Below, one piece after another: positions 1 through 7,452 of a DNA stretch of 40,418 nt (its first letter is position 1; every line of letters begins with the position of its first letter). The stretch spans positions 1 through 40,418 of the forward strand of contig CALKRF010000135.1 in assembly GCA_937990665.1 (NCBI GenBank), read 5' to 3'. The stretch comes from an uncultured Atopobium sp. GTDB lineage: Bacteria > Actinomycetota > Coriobacteriia > Coriobacteriales > Atopobiaceae. The notes beneath the pieces are model-generated. The model saw only the letters and a program-made list of their open reading frames with translations. It made no database searches and was not told where the DNA came from. The translations under genes and the position numbers were made by a program.

Positions 1-54
1 AAAGACTGGAGTCTTACGGGCAACGAATGGCCTGTTGAACCATGGCATGACTAA
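1..54 (+). CDS. 3' end of an unidentified gene
   Basis: Frame 1 reads open from the first base to a TAA at 52-54 and encodes a 17-residue tail rich in Trp, Pro and acidic residues (ends WPVEPWHD). The stretch then gives way to motif-bearing spacer and a strong terminator at 147-177, which fits the end of a plus-strand gene that begins outside the window. The fragment is too short to assign a family, and a chance open frame of this length is possible. Confidence 0.35.
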   Translation, partial: KDWSLTGNEWPVEPWHD

Positions 55-80
55 GTTAGGTGTCCGGTAATCTGCCTGCT

Positions 81-134
81 GGCGAGAAACCCGGTGCGCT
101 TGACGAGAAACATGGTGTGCCTGCCGTCGAGAAA
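81..134 (+). repeat. Three tandem motif copies in a spacer
   Basis: An exact GGCGAGAAACCC at 81-92 is followed by GACGAGAA at 102-109 and GTCGAGAA at 126-133. The first two sit in a roughly 21-bp imperfect tandem unit (GAGAAAC, then GGTG, then GC). They lie between the end of the upstream gene and the terminator at 147-177. Confidence 0.6.
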
Positions 135-146
135 TCCAACTACAAG

Positions 147-177
147 AAAAGCCGCGTCCACACGACGCGGCTTTTTT
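147..177. terminator. Bidirectional rho-independent terminator
   Basis: GCCGCGTC (151-158) pairs with GACGCGGC (164-171) around a 5-nt loop. It is flanked by an A-rich run on the left and six T on the right, so it can end the plus-strand gene arriving from outside the window and the minus-strand gene at 231-1937. Confidence 0.9.
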
Positions 178-230
178 GGTGACCAGTTATGTGAGCTGTT
201 CTGCGAAGAGAGCTTACCTGTGAGCTGGGA

Positions 231-1937
231 CTACTGTGGCATAATCCATGCAGGTAGACCATCAGAGAAGATGCGTGCGAGTGGGTATGTCTCTTCAATA
301 GTCAGTGTTGTAATAACGTGATAAGGGCCTTCTGCGGACGTATCAAATACGAGCGCAAGGGGTTTCTCGCCATCAGAGGTGGGAAGTGCAAGGTAGATGC
401 AGTGCTTGGATGGATTGTAGAGCTCAACGGCCATGCGCCATCCGCGCTTTGCAGCTCGCAAGGCGTTTTGCACCAGAGGCGAGTCAATATCAAATCCACG
501 CTCGGGATCAAAGAGCAGGGGCGAGGCAGCTGGGACGGGAAGCGAGAAGTCGGCGTCAGTATGCATGAGCTGCTGCTCGTTCTTCCTGTAGACGTACGCT
601 GCGGAAAGGCAAGCTTGCGCTGCCTGCAACGAGGGCGCGTCGCTCAGATAGGTGGTGCTAAGCGCATTCCAATCGGAGACAGGAGCCTCGTTCATGACCA
701 CGTCAACAGGGTTTATGGGCAGCTGCTTTTCTGCGGCGGGCAGCTTCTCCCATGAAGCGATACCAGACTTAGGCAGACCGCGAAGCACGTCAACTGCCTG
801 ATCCTGCAGCTCACTTGCAGAAACGCTAAGCTCCAAGAGCGTCCAAGGACGCAGAGCTTCGCGTTTTGACTTGCGGATGGTAGCGGTAATTACCTCGTCT
901 GTCTGCGGTTTTTTGTAACGCGTGTTAAACGTAAACGTGCCGCCCTTGGAAATGAGCGCGCGAGAAGACACTGCAAGTTTGAAGTCTTCCTCCAGCTGCT
1001 TGAGGACGTTGGCGTCAACGGGAGCCATCTGATACAAAATGCCGAGAAGCTCGTTGTTGACGTGGACGTCTTCCTCAAAATTGGCAGGGTATGTTGGGGT
1101 AGGAGCAGGAGTCTCATTCTGATTGATTACCTGCGTAGAAGTTTGGGATTCAGAAGCTGTAATGCTAGAGGCAGAACTTGTTGCACTCATTGCCTGCTGC
1201 AATACTGAAGGAGCAGCTTCAAGCGTCTTCTCTTCATCGGAGCCGTCGTAGGGGTTATAGGTTACGGTAAGCGAGATGGTTGGCTCAGGCACTACAGGTT
1301 CGGGCACTGTCGGCTCAGCAGTTTTAGACTCTGGAGCTGGCGTTTCGGTCTCGTCAGGTTCTGGAGATGCGTCATCAGCGGTTCCAGCGGGCTCTGGAGC
1401 GGCATCATCGGCAGATTCTTGCTGGAAGCCTTCTTCAGGCGCCTTATCAGCAGACTCCTCTGCGATTGGTGCTGTTTCAGCAACAGACAGTTCCTCCGAA
1501 CTTTCTGCGACAGGCAGTTCCTCTGGCTCCGTCGGCTCTTCCTGGGCAGGAAGCTCCTCAACTACAGGTTCCGCTTCAACTACCAGGTGTTTTGGCTTGA
1601 GTGCGCGAATGGACTTTGCCCCACGGCGGCGTTTCCATGGTTTGCCGTTGTTTTGCGCCTCGACGTTTTTCTCGCCAGCTACAAGGGCAGCCTCAAAGGT
1701 GTCAAAGGTCAGAAGCGTTGCGTAGACGTAGCCTTTTTTGAACGCAGTGATTTTGATGAAATCGGGGCACGCCTCCATGAGCGCGCGGATGTCGTCAAAG
1801 CCAAAATCCTGCGGTGCAAGATCGTCTTCAATGAGCACACCCTCAACGGTAGAGAGGGGAGTCTGCTTAGAGACGCCAATGGTTGCTTTGAGTAGTTTAT
1901 ACAGGTAGAGCGCGTGTTCTTGTTTTATAACAGCCAT
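231..1937 (-). CDS. Putative RNA-binding protein, LOTUS-like and DUF3825-like domains
   Basis: The 568-residue protein has three parts. Residues about 5-75 look like an OST-HTH/LOTUS winged helix: a Leu-rich helix, then APQDFGFDDIRALMEACPDF and a hydrophobic strand, matching the family's GF..L..L....P.F pattern. Residues about 110-290 are a low-complexity acidic linker of Pro, Glu, Ala and Ser, probably disordered. The C-terminal part contains FNTRY and ends with TLTIEETYPLARIF and PAWI, which resembles the end of DUF3825 domains that often accompany LOTUS domains in bacteria. LOTUS domains bind RNA or helicases in known cases. The start has a good AGGAG site. Two GGCGAGAA motifs fall in the gene, both encoding Gly-Glu-Lys. 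The domain assignment is recalled from family patterns, not a search. Confidence 0.6.
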   Translation of the reverse strand: MAVIKQEHALYLYKLLKATIGVSKQTPLSTVEGVLIEDDLAPQDFGFDDIRALMEACPDFIKITAFKKGYVYATLLTFDTFEAALVAGEKNVEAQNNGKPWKRRRGAKSIRALKPKHLVVEAEPVVEELPAQEEPTEPEELPVAESSEELSVAETAPIAEESADKAPEEGFQQESADDAAPEPAGTADDASPEPDETETPAPESKTAEPTVPEPVVPEPTISLTVTYNPYDGSDEEKTLEAAPSVLQQAMSATSSASSITASESQTSTQVINQNETPAPTPTYPANFEEDVHVNNELLGILYQMAPVDANVLKQLEEDFKLAVSSRALISKGGTFTFNTRYKKPQTDEVITATIRKSKREALRPWTLLELSVSASELQDQAVDVLRGLPKSGIASWEKLPAAEKQLPINPVDVVMNEAPVSDWNALSTTYLSDAPSLQAAQACLSAAYVYRKNEQQLMHTDADFSLPVPAASPLLFDPERGFDIDSPLVQNALRAAKRGWRMAVELYNPSKHCIYLALPTSDGEKPLALVFDTSAEGPYHVITTLTIEETYPLARIFSDGLPAWIMPQ

Positions 1938-2082
1938 GATGCTCCTGAGATAGTAGTTAGTGGACTACATACTACTCGATTTTGAACAGACAAAGATACT
2001 GATTACGCACAGAAAGTCGCAATACGTAGCGAAAAAGCGAGAACTGGACTGATAAAATAAAGCTAGATTGAAGGGAGCCCAC

Positions 2083-3486
2083 ATGATTGGTCGTTTTATT
2101 AAGAGAGCTGCAGTTAGAGCTGCAGGTTTAGCAATTACTCAGTATGCCGCAAAGGCAGCACTTCAATCCGAGGCTGGAAGAAAGCTGCTTGCTACAACGG
2201 CTTCTAAGGCTGCTAACTTAGCAGGCAATATCGCAAAAGAGCAGCTTACAGCTGGGTTTAATGCTCATATCAGGCCAGCACTGCCAAGCGGCGATGCTAT
2301 TCAGTCATCAGTCGCTCGCGCTCAGTCTGCGCTTCGTTCGGCTCAGACTTCAGTTTTGGCTGCTCAGGCCCAGCTTCAGTCTAATCTAGAAAATCGTTTT
2401 TCTCGCCCAAAGAACAAGCTTTCAAAGCAACTTGCAAGCACTGCAGAGTCGCTTGAAGAGATGGGGGAGACCTTGTCTGAGCACCAGGATGCTGCCGCAG
2501 ATATCGCAGTTGCAGATGTTGCTGAGGAAATTGCTGCTCAAAATGGACAGGATTCTGACGCTTTGTTAGCCTCTACCAAGAAGCGCAAGTCGTTTAGAAA
2601 TGTGGCAATTGCTGGTGGCGTTGTGGCTGGTGCTGCTCTTGGTTTGGCTGCATACGGTGCTTATTCTATTGCTCCTCGCAAGCAAAATGATCGCCTGCTC
2701 CTGGAGCGTTGGCATGAGATTGCTCGTCATCGCTATGCTCACCGTGGCCTCTACAATAACGAGGCAGGCATTCCAGAGAACTCCCTGCTTGCTTTCCGCG
2801 CAGCTGTCGAGAAGGGCTTTGGCTCCGAAGTTGATGTTCACCTGACCGCAGACAATAAGCTGGTTGTTGTTCACGATTCAGCACTTGATCGCCTTTGTGG
2901 CGTACAGAAGATTGTTGAGGAGTCCACGCTGGAGGAGCTTCGTGGTCTTAGGCTTCTTGCTACCGACGAGCAGATTCCAACGTTTGAGGAAGTCCTTGAG
3001 GTTTATGCATGGAGTGGTTCCGGTGAGCTACCTGCACCTTTGATTATTGAGGCTAAGACGCGCAACAATAACGCTGAGCAGCTGACAGAAAAGATTATGC
3101 AGGCTCTTGATCTTCGTCCCGTTCGCGCATGCATCGAGAGCTTTGATCCTCGCGTTTTGCAGTGGCTGCGTCAGAACCGTCCTGAGATGCTTCGTGGCCA
3201 GCTCTCAGAGAATTTCCTGGTTGACCGTCAGACCAAGCACATGAATATTGCTACACGTGCTGGCGCTACAGCTCTCTTTGGTAATTCTGTTGGTCGTCCA
3301 GACTTCATTTCTTACAAGTTTGAAGATCGCAAGAACCCCTTTGTTAAGCTGGCTTGCAATACCATGGGCGCACACCTGATTACCTGGACCGTTAGGAGCG
3401 AGGAGGACATGATTGCCTCCGAGCTTGAAGGTGCACCTATCATCTTTGAGGGATTTATTCCAACTCCCGCGTCGCTGATCAACTAG
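2083..3486 (+). CDS. Membrane-linked glycerophosphodiester phosphodiesterase
   Basis: The enzyme is predicted to cleave glycerophosphodiesters to glycerol-3-phosphate and an alcohol, in lipid or teichoic-acid-like polymer turnover. Of 467 residues, the first 170 or so are Ala- and Gln-rich and helical, a hydrophobic Gly/Ala segment at about 172-197 could span the membrane, and the C-terminal 260 residues form the GDPD TIM barrel. Family signatures are visible: HRGLYNNEAGIPENS (catalytic His with the metal-binding E-N-S), GSEVDVHLTADNKLVVVHD (E.D and second catalytic His), and later IIEAKT. I chose ATG 2083 with AAGGGAG six bases upstream over the TTG at 2068. The helical N-terminal extension is longer than in cytosolic UgpQ (about 250 residues). 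Gene ends just before a motif-rich spacer with a terminator. Confidence 0.88.
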   Translation: MIGRFIKRAAVRAAGLAITQYAAKAALQSEAGRKLLATTASKAANLAGNIAKEQLTAGFNAHIRPALPSGDAIQSSVARAQSALRSAQTSVLAAQAQLQSNLENRFSRPKNKLSKQLASTAESLEEMGETLSEHQDAAADIAVADVAEEIAAQNGQDSDALLASTKKRKSFRNVAIAGGVVAGAALGLAAYGAYSIAPRKQNDRLLLERWHEIARHRYAHRGLYNNEAGIPENSLLAFRAAVEKGFGSEVDVHLTADNKLVVVHDSALDRLCGVQKIVEESTLEELRGLRLLATDEQIPTFEEVLEVYAWSGSGELPAPLIIEAKTRNNNAEQLTEKIMQALDLRPVRACIESFDPRVLQWLRQNRPEMLRGQLSENFLVDRQTKHMNIATRAGATALFGNSVGRPDFISYKFEDRKNPFVKLACNTMGAHLITWTVRSEEDMIASELEGAPIIFEGFIPTPASLIN

Positions 3487-3499
3487 CTTTCCAATCGGT

Positions 3500-3531
3500 G
3501 AGAAGAACGTTTGGCGAGAAGAACGTTTGGC
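3500..3531 (+). repeat. Perfect 16-bp tandem duplication carrying the motif
   Basis: The unit GAGAAGAACGTTTGGC occurs at 3500-3515 and again, without a mismatch, at 3516-3531. The junction of the two units creates GGCGAGAA at 3513-3520. It lies between the phosphodiesterase stop and its terminator. Confidence 0.9.
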
Positions 3532-3565
3532 TTAAACTACGTCCAAAACTCTATGTCTATCTGGG

Positions 3566-3597
3566 ACTCCACGGGTTTCTCGCCCGCGGAGTTTCTT
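3566..3597 (+). terminator. Terminator hairpin with a motif copy in its loop side
   Basis: ACTCC (3566-3570) pairs with GGAGT (3588-3592) and CGGG (3572-3575) with CCCG (3583-3586), leaving a loop TTTCTCG. TTTCTT follows. The complement motif TTCTCGCC (3577-3584) forms the loop and part of the descending arm, so motif and terminator are physically combined. Confidence 0.7.
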
Positions 3598-3609
3598 GTG
3601 AAAAGTTCC

Positions 3610-3642
3610 TTAAGATTGTTGTATGAATATATGTACATATAT
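3610..3642 (+). promoter_or_regulatory. Palindromic operator and possible promoter of the metal ATPase
   Basis: ATATATGTACATATAT at 3627-3642 is a perfect 16-bp palindrome, and the flanks extend it to TGA...TCA with one unpaired base. It begins about 47 bp before the ATPase start. A weak -35 (TTAAGA, 3610-3615) lies 18 bp before TACATA (3634-3639), which would place the -10 element inside the palindrome. Palindromes of this style upstream of metal P-type ATPases are commonly bound by ArsR/SmtB- or MerR-type sensors; no regulator gene is adjacent here, so the protein is unknown. Confidence 0.55.
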
Positions 3643-3688
3643 CAATTTAAGGAGTAGACTAGGCATAACAACAACCCAAGGAGGAGCT

Positions 3689-5584
3689 ATGAGCTCAAAG
3701 ACAAAGGTGAAAATTGCTCGCATTGTCTGTTCTGCTGTTTTGCTAGGTATTGCTTACGCGGTTGAACACGCATTTGACCTGCAGCTCTGGCAGGCACTGT
3801 TGCTTTACCTGTTGCCTTACGCTGTTGCGGGATACGATGTTGTTCTAGAAGCATGGGAGAGCATCACTGAGGGCGAGTGCTTTAACGAAGACTTGCTCAT
3901 GACCATTGCTACTGTTGGTGCCTTGCTCATTGGCTTTGTGCCTAACGGTTCTCCTATGTTTGATGAGGCCGTCTTTGTCATGCTGTTCTTCCAGGTAGGA
4001 GAGGTGTTTGAACACCTTACTTCCGATAACAGCAAGAAATCTATTGCCAAGCTTATGGATATCCGTCCTGACAGCGCAACGGTTGAACGTGACGGACAGC
4101 TGCTTACTATCTCTCCAGAAGAAGTTGGGCTAGGAGAGATTATTGTGGTAAAGCCTGGCGATCGCGTCCCTGTTGACGCAGAGATCGTCGAGGGTTCTAC
4201 CAGTCTTGATACCGTTGCTCTTACTGGTGAGAGCGTGCCTCGTGACGCAACGGTGGGGGATAACATTATCTCGGGCTGCGTAAACCTTTCTGGTGTGGTA
4301 CGTGCCCGCGTTACTCACCTCTTTGAAGACTCTACTGCTTCCCGCATCATTAAGCTGGTAGAGAGCTCAAACCAAAACAAGTCCAAGAGCGAGAGTTTTA
4401 TTCGTCGTTTTTCTCGCGTGTATACTCCAGCAGTTGTTTACAGTGCCATTGCGCTGGCGTTTTTGCCACCACTGCTTTCGGGGGACTTTGTAGCTAACGC
4501 TTCTACCTGGGCTGTAAGGGCGCTTACCTTCCTTATTGCATCTTGTCCGTGTGCGCTGGTAGTTTCCGTGCCACTGGCCTTCTTTGGCGGTATTGGCGCT
4601 GCTTCGAAGGAGGGCATCCTAATCAAGGGCTCTTCGTACATTGATATGCTTTCTACCCTTGATACCGTTGCCTTTGACAAGACCGGTACGTTGACCGAGG
4701 GTGTCTTTGAGGTTCTGGCTGTTCATTCTCAGACCATTGGCGAGAAGGACCTTCTGCACCTAGCTTCTCACGTTGAGATGCACTCCACGCACCCCATTGC
4801 TGCAGCTCTTCGTGCTGCTTATCCAAGCGAGGACGATGACTGTGTTATCACGGACATCAAAGAAATTGCTGGTCAGGGCATTTGCGCTAACGTGAATGGT
4901 AAGAGCGTAGCTGTTGGCAACTGCGCACTTATGGAGAGCGTAGGAGCTTCTTGGAAAGCGTGCGAGAACCACGGAACCATCATTCACGTGGCTGTTGATG
5001 GGACCTACATGGGCCACATTGTTATTTCTGACCGTGAACGAGCTGATGCTCCAGCAGCAATCGCTTCCCTCAAAGACGTTGGCGTTTCTAAGGTTGTTAT
5101 GCTCACGGGCGATAAACGCGACGTTGCAGAAGAGATTGCAGCTCAGATGGGTATCACCGAGGTTCGCTCTGAGCTGCTTCCACAGGATAAGGTAGCTGCG
5201 GTCGAAGGCCTTCTCGCCCAAAAGACAGCTGGTAAGTCCCTTGCTTTTGTCGGTGACGGCATCAATGATGCACCCGTTCTTGCACGCGCTGATGTAGGCG
5301 TTGCTATGGGCGTTTTGGGATCTGATGCTGCTATTGAGGCTGCCGACGTAGTTCTCATGGACGACAAGCTTTCTAAGCTCTCAAAGGCCGTAAAGATTGC
5401 TCGTCATACCTTGGGTATTGCAAAGCAAAATATTGTGTTTGCTATTGGCGTTAAGGTTGCTGTTTTGATCCTTGCAGCCTTTGGTTTGGCTCCCATGTGG
5501 CTAGCGGTCTTTGGAGACATAGGCGTTATGGTGCTTGCAGTTCTTAATTCCACTAGAGCTTTGAATATAAAGTCGATTAAGTAA
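3689..5584 (+). CDS. Heavy-metal translocating P1B-type ATPase
   Basis: This membrane pump is predicted to export a soft or transition metal ion using ATP. All core P-type motifs are present in order in the 631-residue protein: TGES (actuator), SCPCAL in the sixth helix (the CPC metal site typical of Cu, Zn, Cd or Pb pumps), DKTGTLTEG (phosphorylated Asp), THPIAAAL (the P1B-specific HP locus), MLTGDK, and GDGINDAPVLA (hinge). There is no N-terminal GMTCxxC metal-binding domain, so the protein begins directly with helices. The DKTGT region and last helices fit Zn/Cd ZntA- or CadA-like pumps better than CopA, but the substrate cannot be fixed from sequence alone. Start chosen at ATG 3689 behind AAGGAGGAG; the in-frame upstream ATG at 3623 lies before the palindrome and lacks a site. 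Confidence 0.93.
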   Translation: MSSKTKVKIARIVCSAVLLGIAYAVEHAFDLQLWQALLLYLLPYAVAGYDVVLEAWESITEGECFNEDLLMTIATVGALLIGFVPNGSPMFDEAVFVMLFFQVGEVFEHLTSDNSKKSIAKLMDIRPDSATVERDGQLLTISPEEVGLGEIIVVKPGDRVPVDAEIVEGSTSLDTVALTGESVPRDATVGDNIISGCVNLSGVVRARVTHLFEDSTASRIIKLVESSNQNKSKSESFIRRFSRVYTPAVVYSAIALAFLPPLLSGDFVANASTWAVRALTFLIASCPCALVVSVPLAFFGGIGAASKEGILIKGSSYIDMLSTLDTVAFDKTGTLTEGVFEVLAVHSQTIGEKDLLHLASHVEMHSTHPIAAALRAAYPSEDDDCVITDIKEIAGQGICANVNGKSVAVGNCALMESVGASWKACENHGTIIHVAVDGTYMGHIVISDRERADAPAAIASLKDVGVSKVVMLTGDKRDVAEEIAAQMGITEVRSELLPQDKVAAVEGLLAQKTAGKSLAFVGDGINDAPVLARADVGVAMGVLGSDAAIEAADVVLMDDKLSKLSKAVKIARHTLGIAKQNIVFAIGVKVAVLILAAFGLAPMWLAVFGDIGVMVLAVLNSTRALNIKSIK

Positions 5585-5609
5585 AAGAGTCAGGGCTGCT
5601 GGCTTTTGA

Positions 5610-5637
5610 AAAAGGAGCGCTCGCAAAGGAGCGCTCC
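5610..5637 (-). terminator. Terminator for the trmB-like gene
   Basis: GGAGCGCT (5614-5621) pairs with AGCGCTCC (5630-5637). Read on the minus strand the stem is followed by a T-run (complement of 5608-5613), which suits the minus-strand gene at 5689-6516. It can also block the convergent ATPase transcript. The stem is built from two direct copies of the self-complementary GAGCGCTC. Confidence 0.75.
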
Positions 5638-5688
5638 TACAAAGGTTATTTTCACAAACGGCTGTTTCTACACATAGCCGACTACAAA

Positions 5689-6516
5689 TTACTGAGCCTT
5701 CTTACGAAGTCTACGAGCACGGTTTGCAAGATTGCGGACCGTGCTTTCCATTCCATGAGGAACGTAGGTTAGTGACTCTAAATCTTCTGGAAGGTAGTCA
5801 ACAAGACTGACAGGATCTGTGGGTGTGAAATCTGCTGGTACAGGACCCGGAGCAATCAGGTAGGCATGAACCTTAGCGCCCTGGGCGCCAAGTTTTTGTT
5901 CGTACTCACTAGGAACATCGTGAGGAAAATCGTTCTGTGCATCTCGCGTTTTCCAAATAAAGTTGTATCCAGCAACTTCAACTTGCTCAAGAGAAAAATC
6001 AAAAAGTGGCTGGCTATCCGTTTTAAGACGAACAACGCCCTCTTTAGCTAGAACATTTCTGTACTGCATAAGACGCTCAGCATCAGTGAGGCGCAACTTT
6101 GCCTGTCTGATTCGAGGAAATGGTGCAGGGAAGTTGAGGTAAATAACAGAGACCTCTTCTGGCGAGAAGTACTCATCAATCTTCATGCCGGTACCAGGAA
6201 CTACGATGGCGTTAGACACTCCTGCTTCATACATTGTTTTAGCAGCATATGAAATACAGATAGGTTCTGTATCAATGGCTACAAAAAGGACATTAGGATT
6301 TGCCTTAGCTTGAGCAGCAGTAAAAGATCCCTTGCCGCAGCCAAGGTCTACACGGACCTCAGAGAAGGGAACATGCCCCTCAGCAGTAATTGGCGCACAC
6401 GCAGAAGCCCACGTTCCTCTCAAAGCCTCTGGATGAGGCTCAATAACGCTGGAATACGCCTCTAAGCGCTCTTCCAGAACAAAGTTTTTAGGCAAACGAG
6501 CGTGTAGTGCGCGCAA
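5689..6516 (-). CDS. trmB: TrmB-like tRNA (guanine-N7) methyltransferase, divergent
   Basis: TrmB transfers a methyl group from S-adenosylmethionine to N7 of G46 in tRNA. The 275-residue product shows the SAM fold (DLGCGKGSFTAAQAKANP at about 78-95, then VAIDTEP) and the C-terminal PSEYEQKL that corresponds to the family's T.YE motif. The usual FPDPWPKKRH motif reads FPAPFPRIRQ here, with the Asp replaced by Ala and the basic cluster thinned, so activity may differ from the textbook enzyme. It is longer than usual (about 210-240), with a Pro-rich and then very basic C-terminal tail. Start is TTG at 6516, five bases after GAGGAG. It follows the yfbR gene by 37 bp in the same direction, likely one operon. 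Confidence 0.75.
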   Translation of the reverse strand: MRALHARLPKNFVLEERLEAYSSVIEPHPEALRGTWASACAPITAEGHVPFSEVRVDLGCGKGSFTAAQAKANPNVLFVAIDTEPICISYAAKTMYEAGVSNAIVVPGTGMKIDEYFSPEEVSVIYLNFPAPFPRIRQAKLRLTDAERLMQYRNVLAKEGVVRLKTDSQPLFDFSLEQVEVAGYNFIWKTRDAQNDFPHDVPSEYEQKLGAQGAKVHAYLIAPGPVPADFTPTDPVSLVDYLPEDLESLTYVPHGMESTVRNLANRARRLRKKAQ

Positions 6517-6553
6517 AGCAACTCCTCAACAAGTGGGCAAAATCAGCGTTTCT

Positions 6554-7171
6554 TTACAGAAGCTGATCAAGCGTTTCTCCGTACGAAGGTAGGAATTCTG
6601 TCATAAAATCGCGCACTTCTGGAAGAGAATCTGCTAAATCTTCAACAACTCCACGAGTTGAGGCTTCAGCGGTAATAAATTCTGAGTTTCCAGACTGAGC
6701 CTCCTCAATACACTTAATGAGTGCTGCAATTTTATCTGCAGCTTTAATAAGCTTTCTAAGATAAGCTTCACTCTCTGAAGCCTCAGCGCTGTGAGTAAGC
6801 ACCTGAGCATAGGCATCTTGCAGGTCTTCTGGCAGTGTGGAGAGAATGGTTTTCTCGGCACGTGCCTCTACCTGATGATACGCATCTCTAATCTCTGAAT
6901 TAGCATACTTTACAGGCGTGGGCATGTCTCCGGTGATAATCTCTGATGCATCGTGATACATACCAATAAGAGCTGCACGATCTGCGTCAAGATTTCTGTG
7001 ATAGCGCACATTTGCAATAGTTGCTAGGCAGTGAGAAATAACGGCCACGTCAAGGGCGTGTTCAGCAAGGCTTTCTGATCGAGAATTGCGCATAAGCGAC
7101 CAGCGCTCAATGTAGCGCATGCGAGAAATAAGTGCAAAAAAGCTGGACTGCGACGAAGAATTCTGAGACAT
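6554..7171 (-). CDS. yfbR: 5'-deoxynucleotidase, YfbR-like HD hydrolase
   Basis: YfbR removes the 5' phosphate from deoxyribonucleoside monophosphates and helps balance dNTP pools. The 205-residue product aligns along its whole length with the E. coli enzyme (199 residues) as I recall it: FFALISRMRYIERWSLMRN near the start, SESLAEHALDVA (metal-binding His), MYHDASEIITGDMPTPVKY (the HD pair and family-specific loop), and KAADKIAALIKCIEE (third metal Asp). The start ATG has AGGAGGGG upstream. First gene of a probable two-gene unit with the trmB-like gene. Confidence 0.93.
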   Translation of the reverse strand: MSQNSSSQSSFFALISRMRYIERWSLMRNSRSESLAEHALDVAVISHCLATIANVRYHRNLDADRAALIGMYHDASEIITGDMPTPVKYANSEIRDAYHQVEARAEKTILSTLPEDLQDAYAQVLTHSAEASESEAYLRKLIKAADKIAALIKCIEEAQSGNSEFITAEASTRGVVEDLADSLPEVRDFMTEFLPSYGETLDQLL

Positions 7172-7452
7172 TGCCCCTCCTTAATTTGTTTTCTCAACCT
7201 TACCACGGATACCGGACAAAAACTGTTTTTGACACAACTATGCAATGTAGTCATAGCAAATATGAAGTAATCAAATACTTTAGATGTTTATATGAAATTA
7301 TTGATATCTGAACATCCGTTCATGGGTATTTTTGCTCCGCTTACCGGCAACCATGGCTAACTTATTCCAAAGGAGTTAACCCGGGCTTACTATGCAAGTA
7401 AACCTCGTCCGTTTAAAAGAAGTGAGCGGACAACAAAGGAAGGATGGGAAAC

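Noticed and set aside
40..88. CTAAGTTAGGTGT...TAATCTGC near the window start as a fourth copy of the 25-bp repeat
   Set aside because: Only scattered words match the repeat at 15858-15988, in a different order and spacing.
1276..1725. Plus-strand Ser/Gly/Ala-rich open frame
   Set aside because: It mirrors the low-complexity acidic linker on the minus strand and has no start signal of its own.
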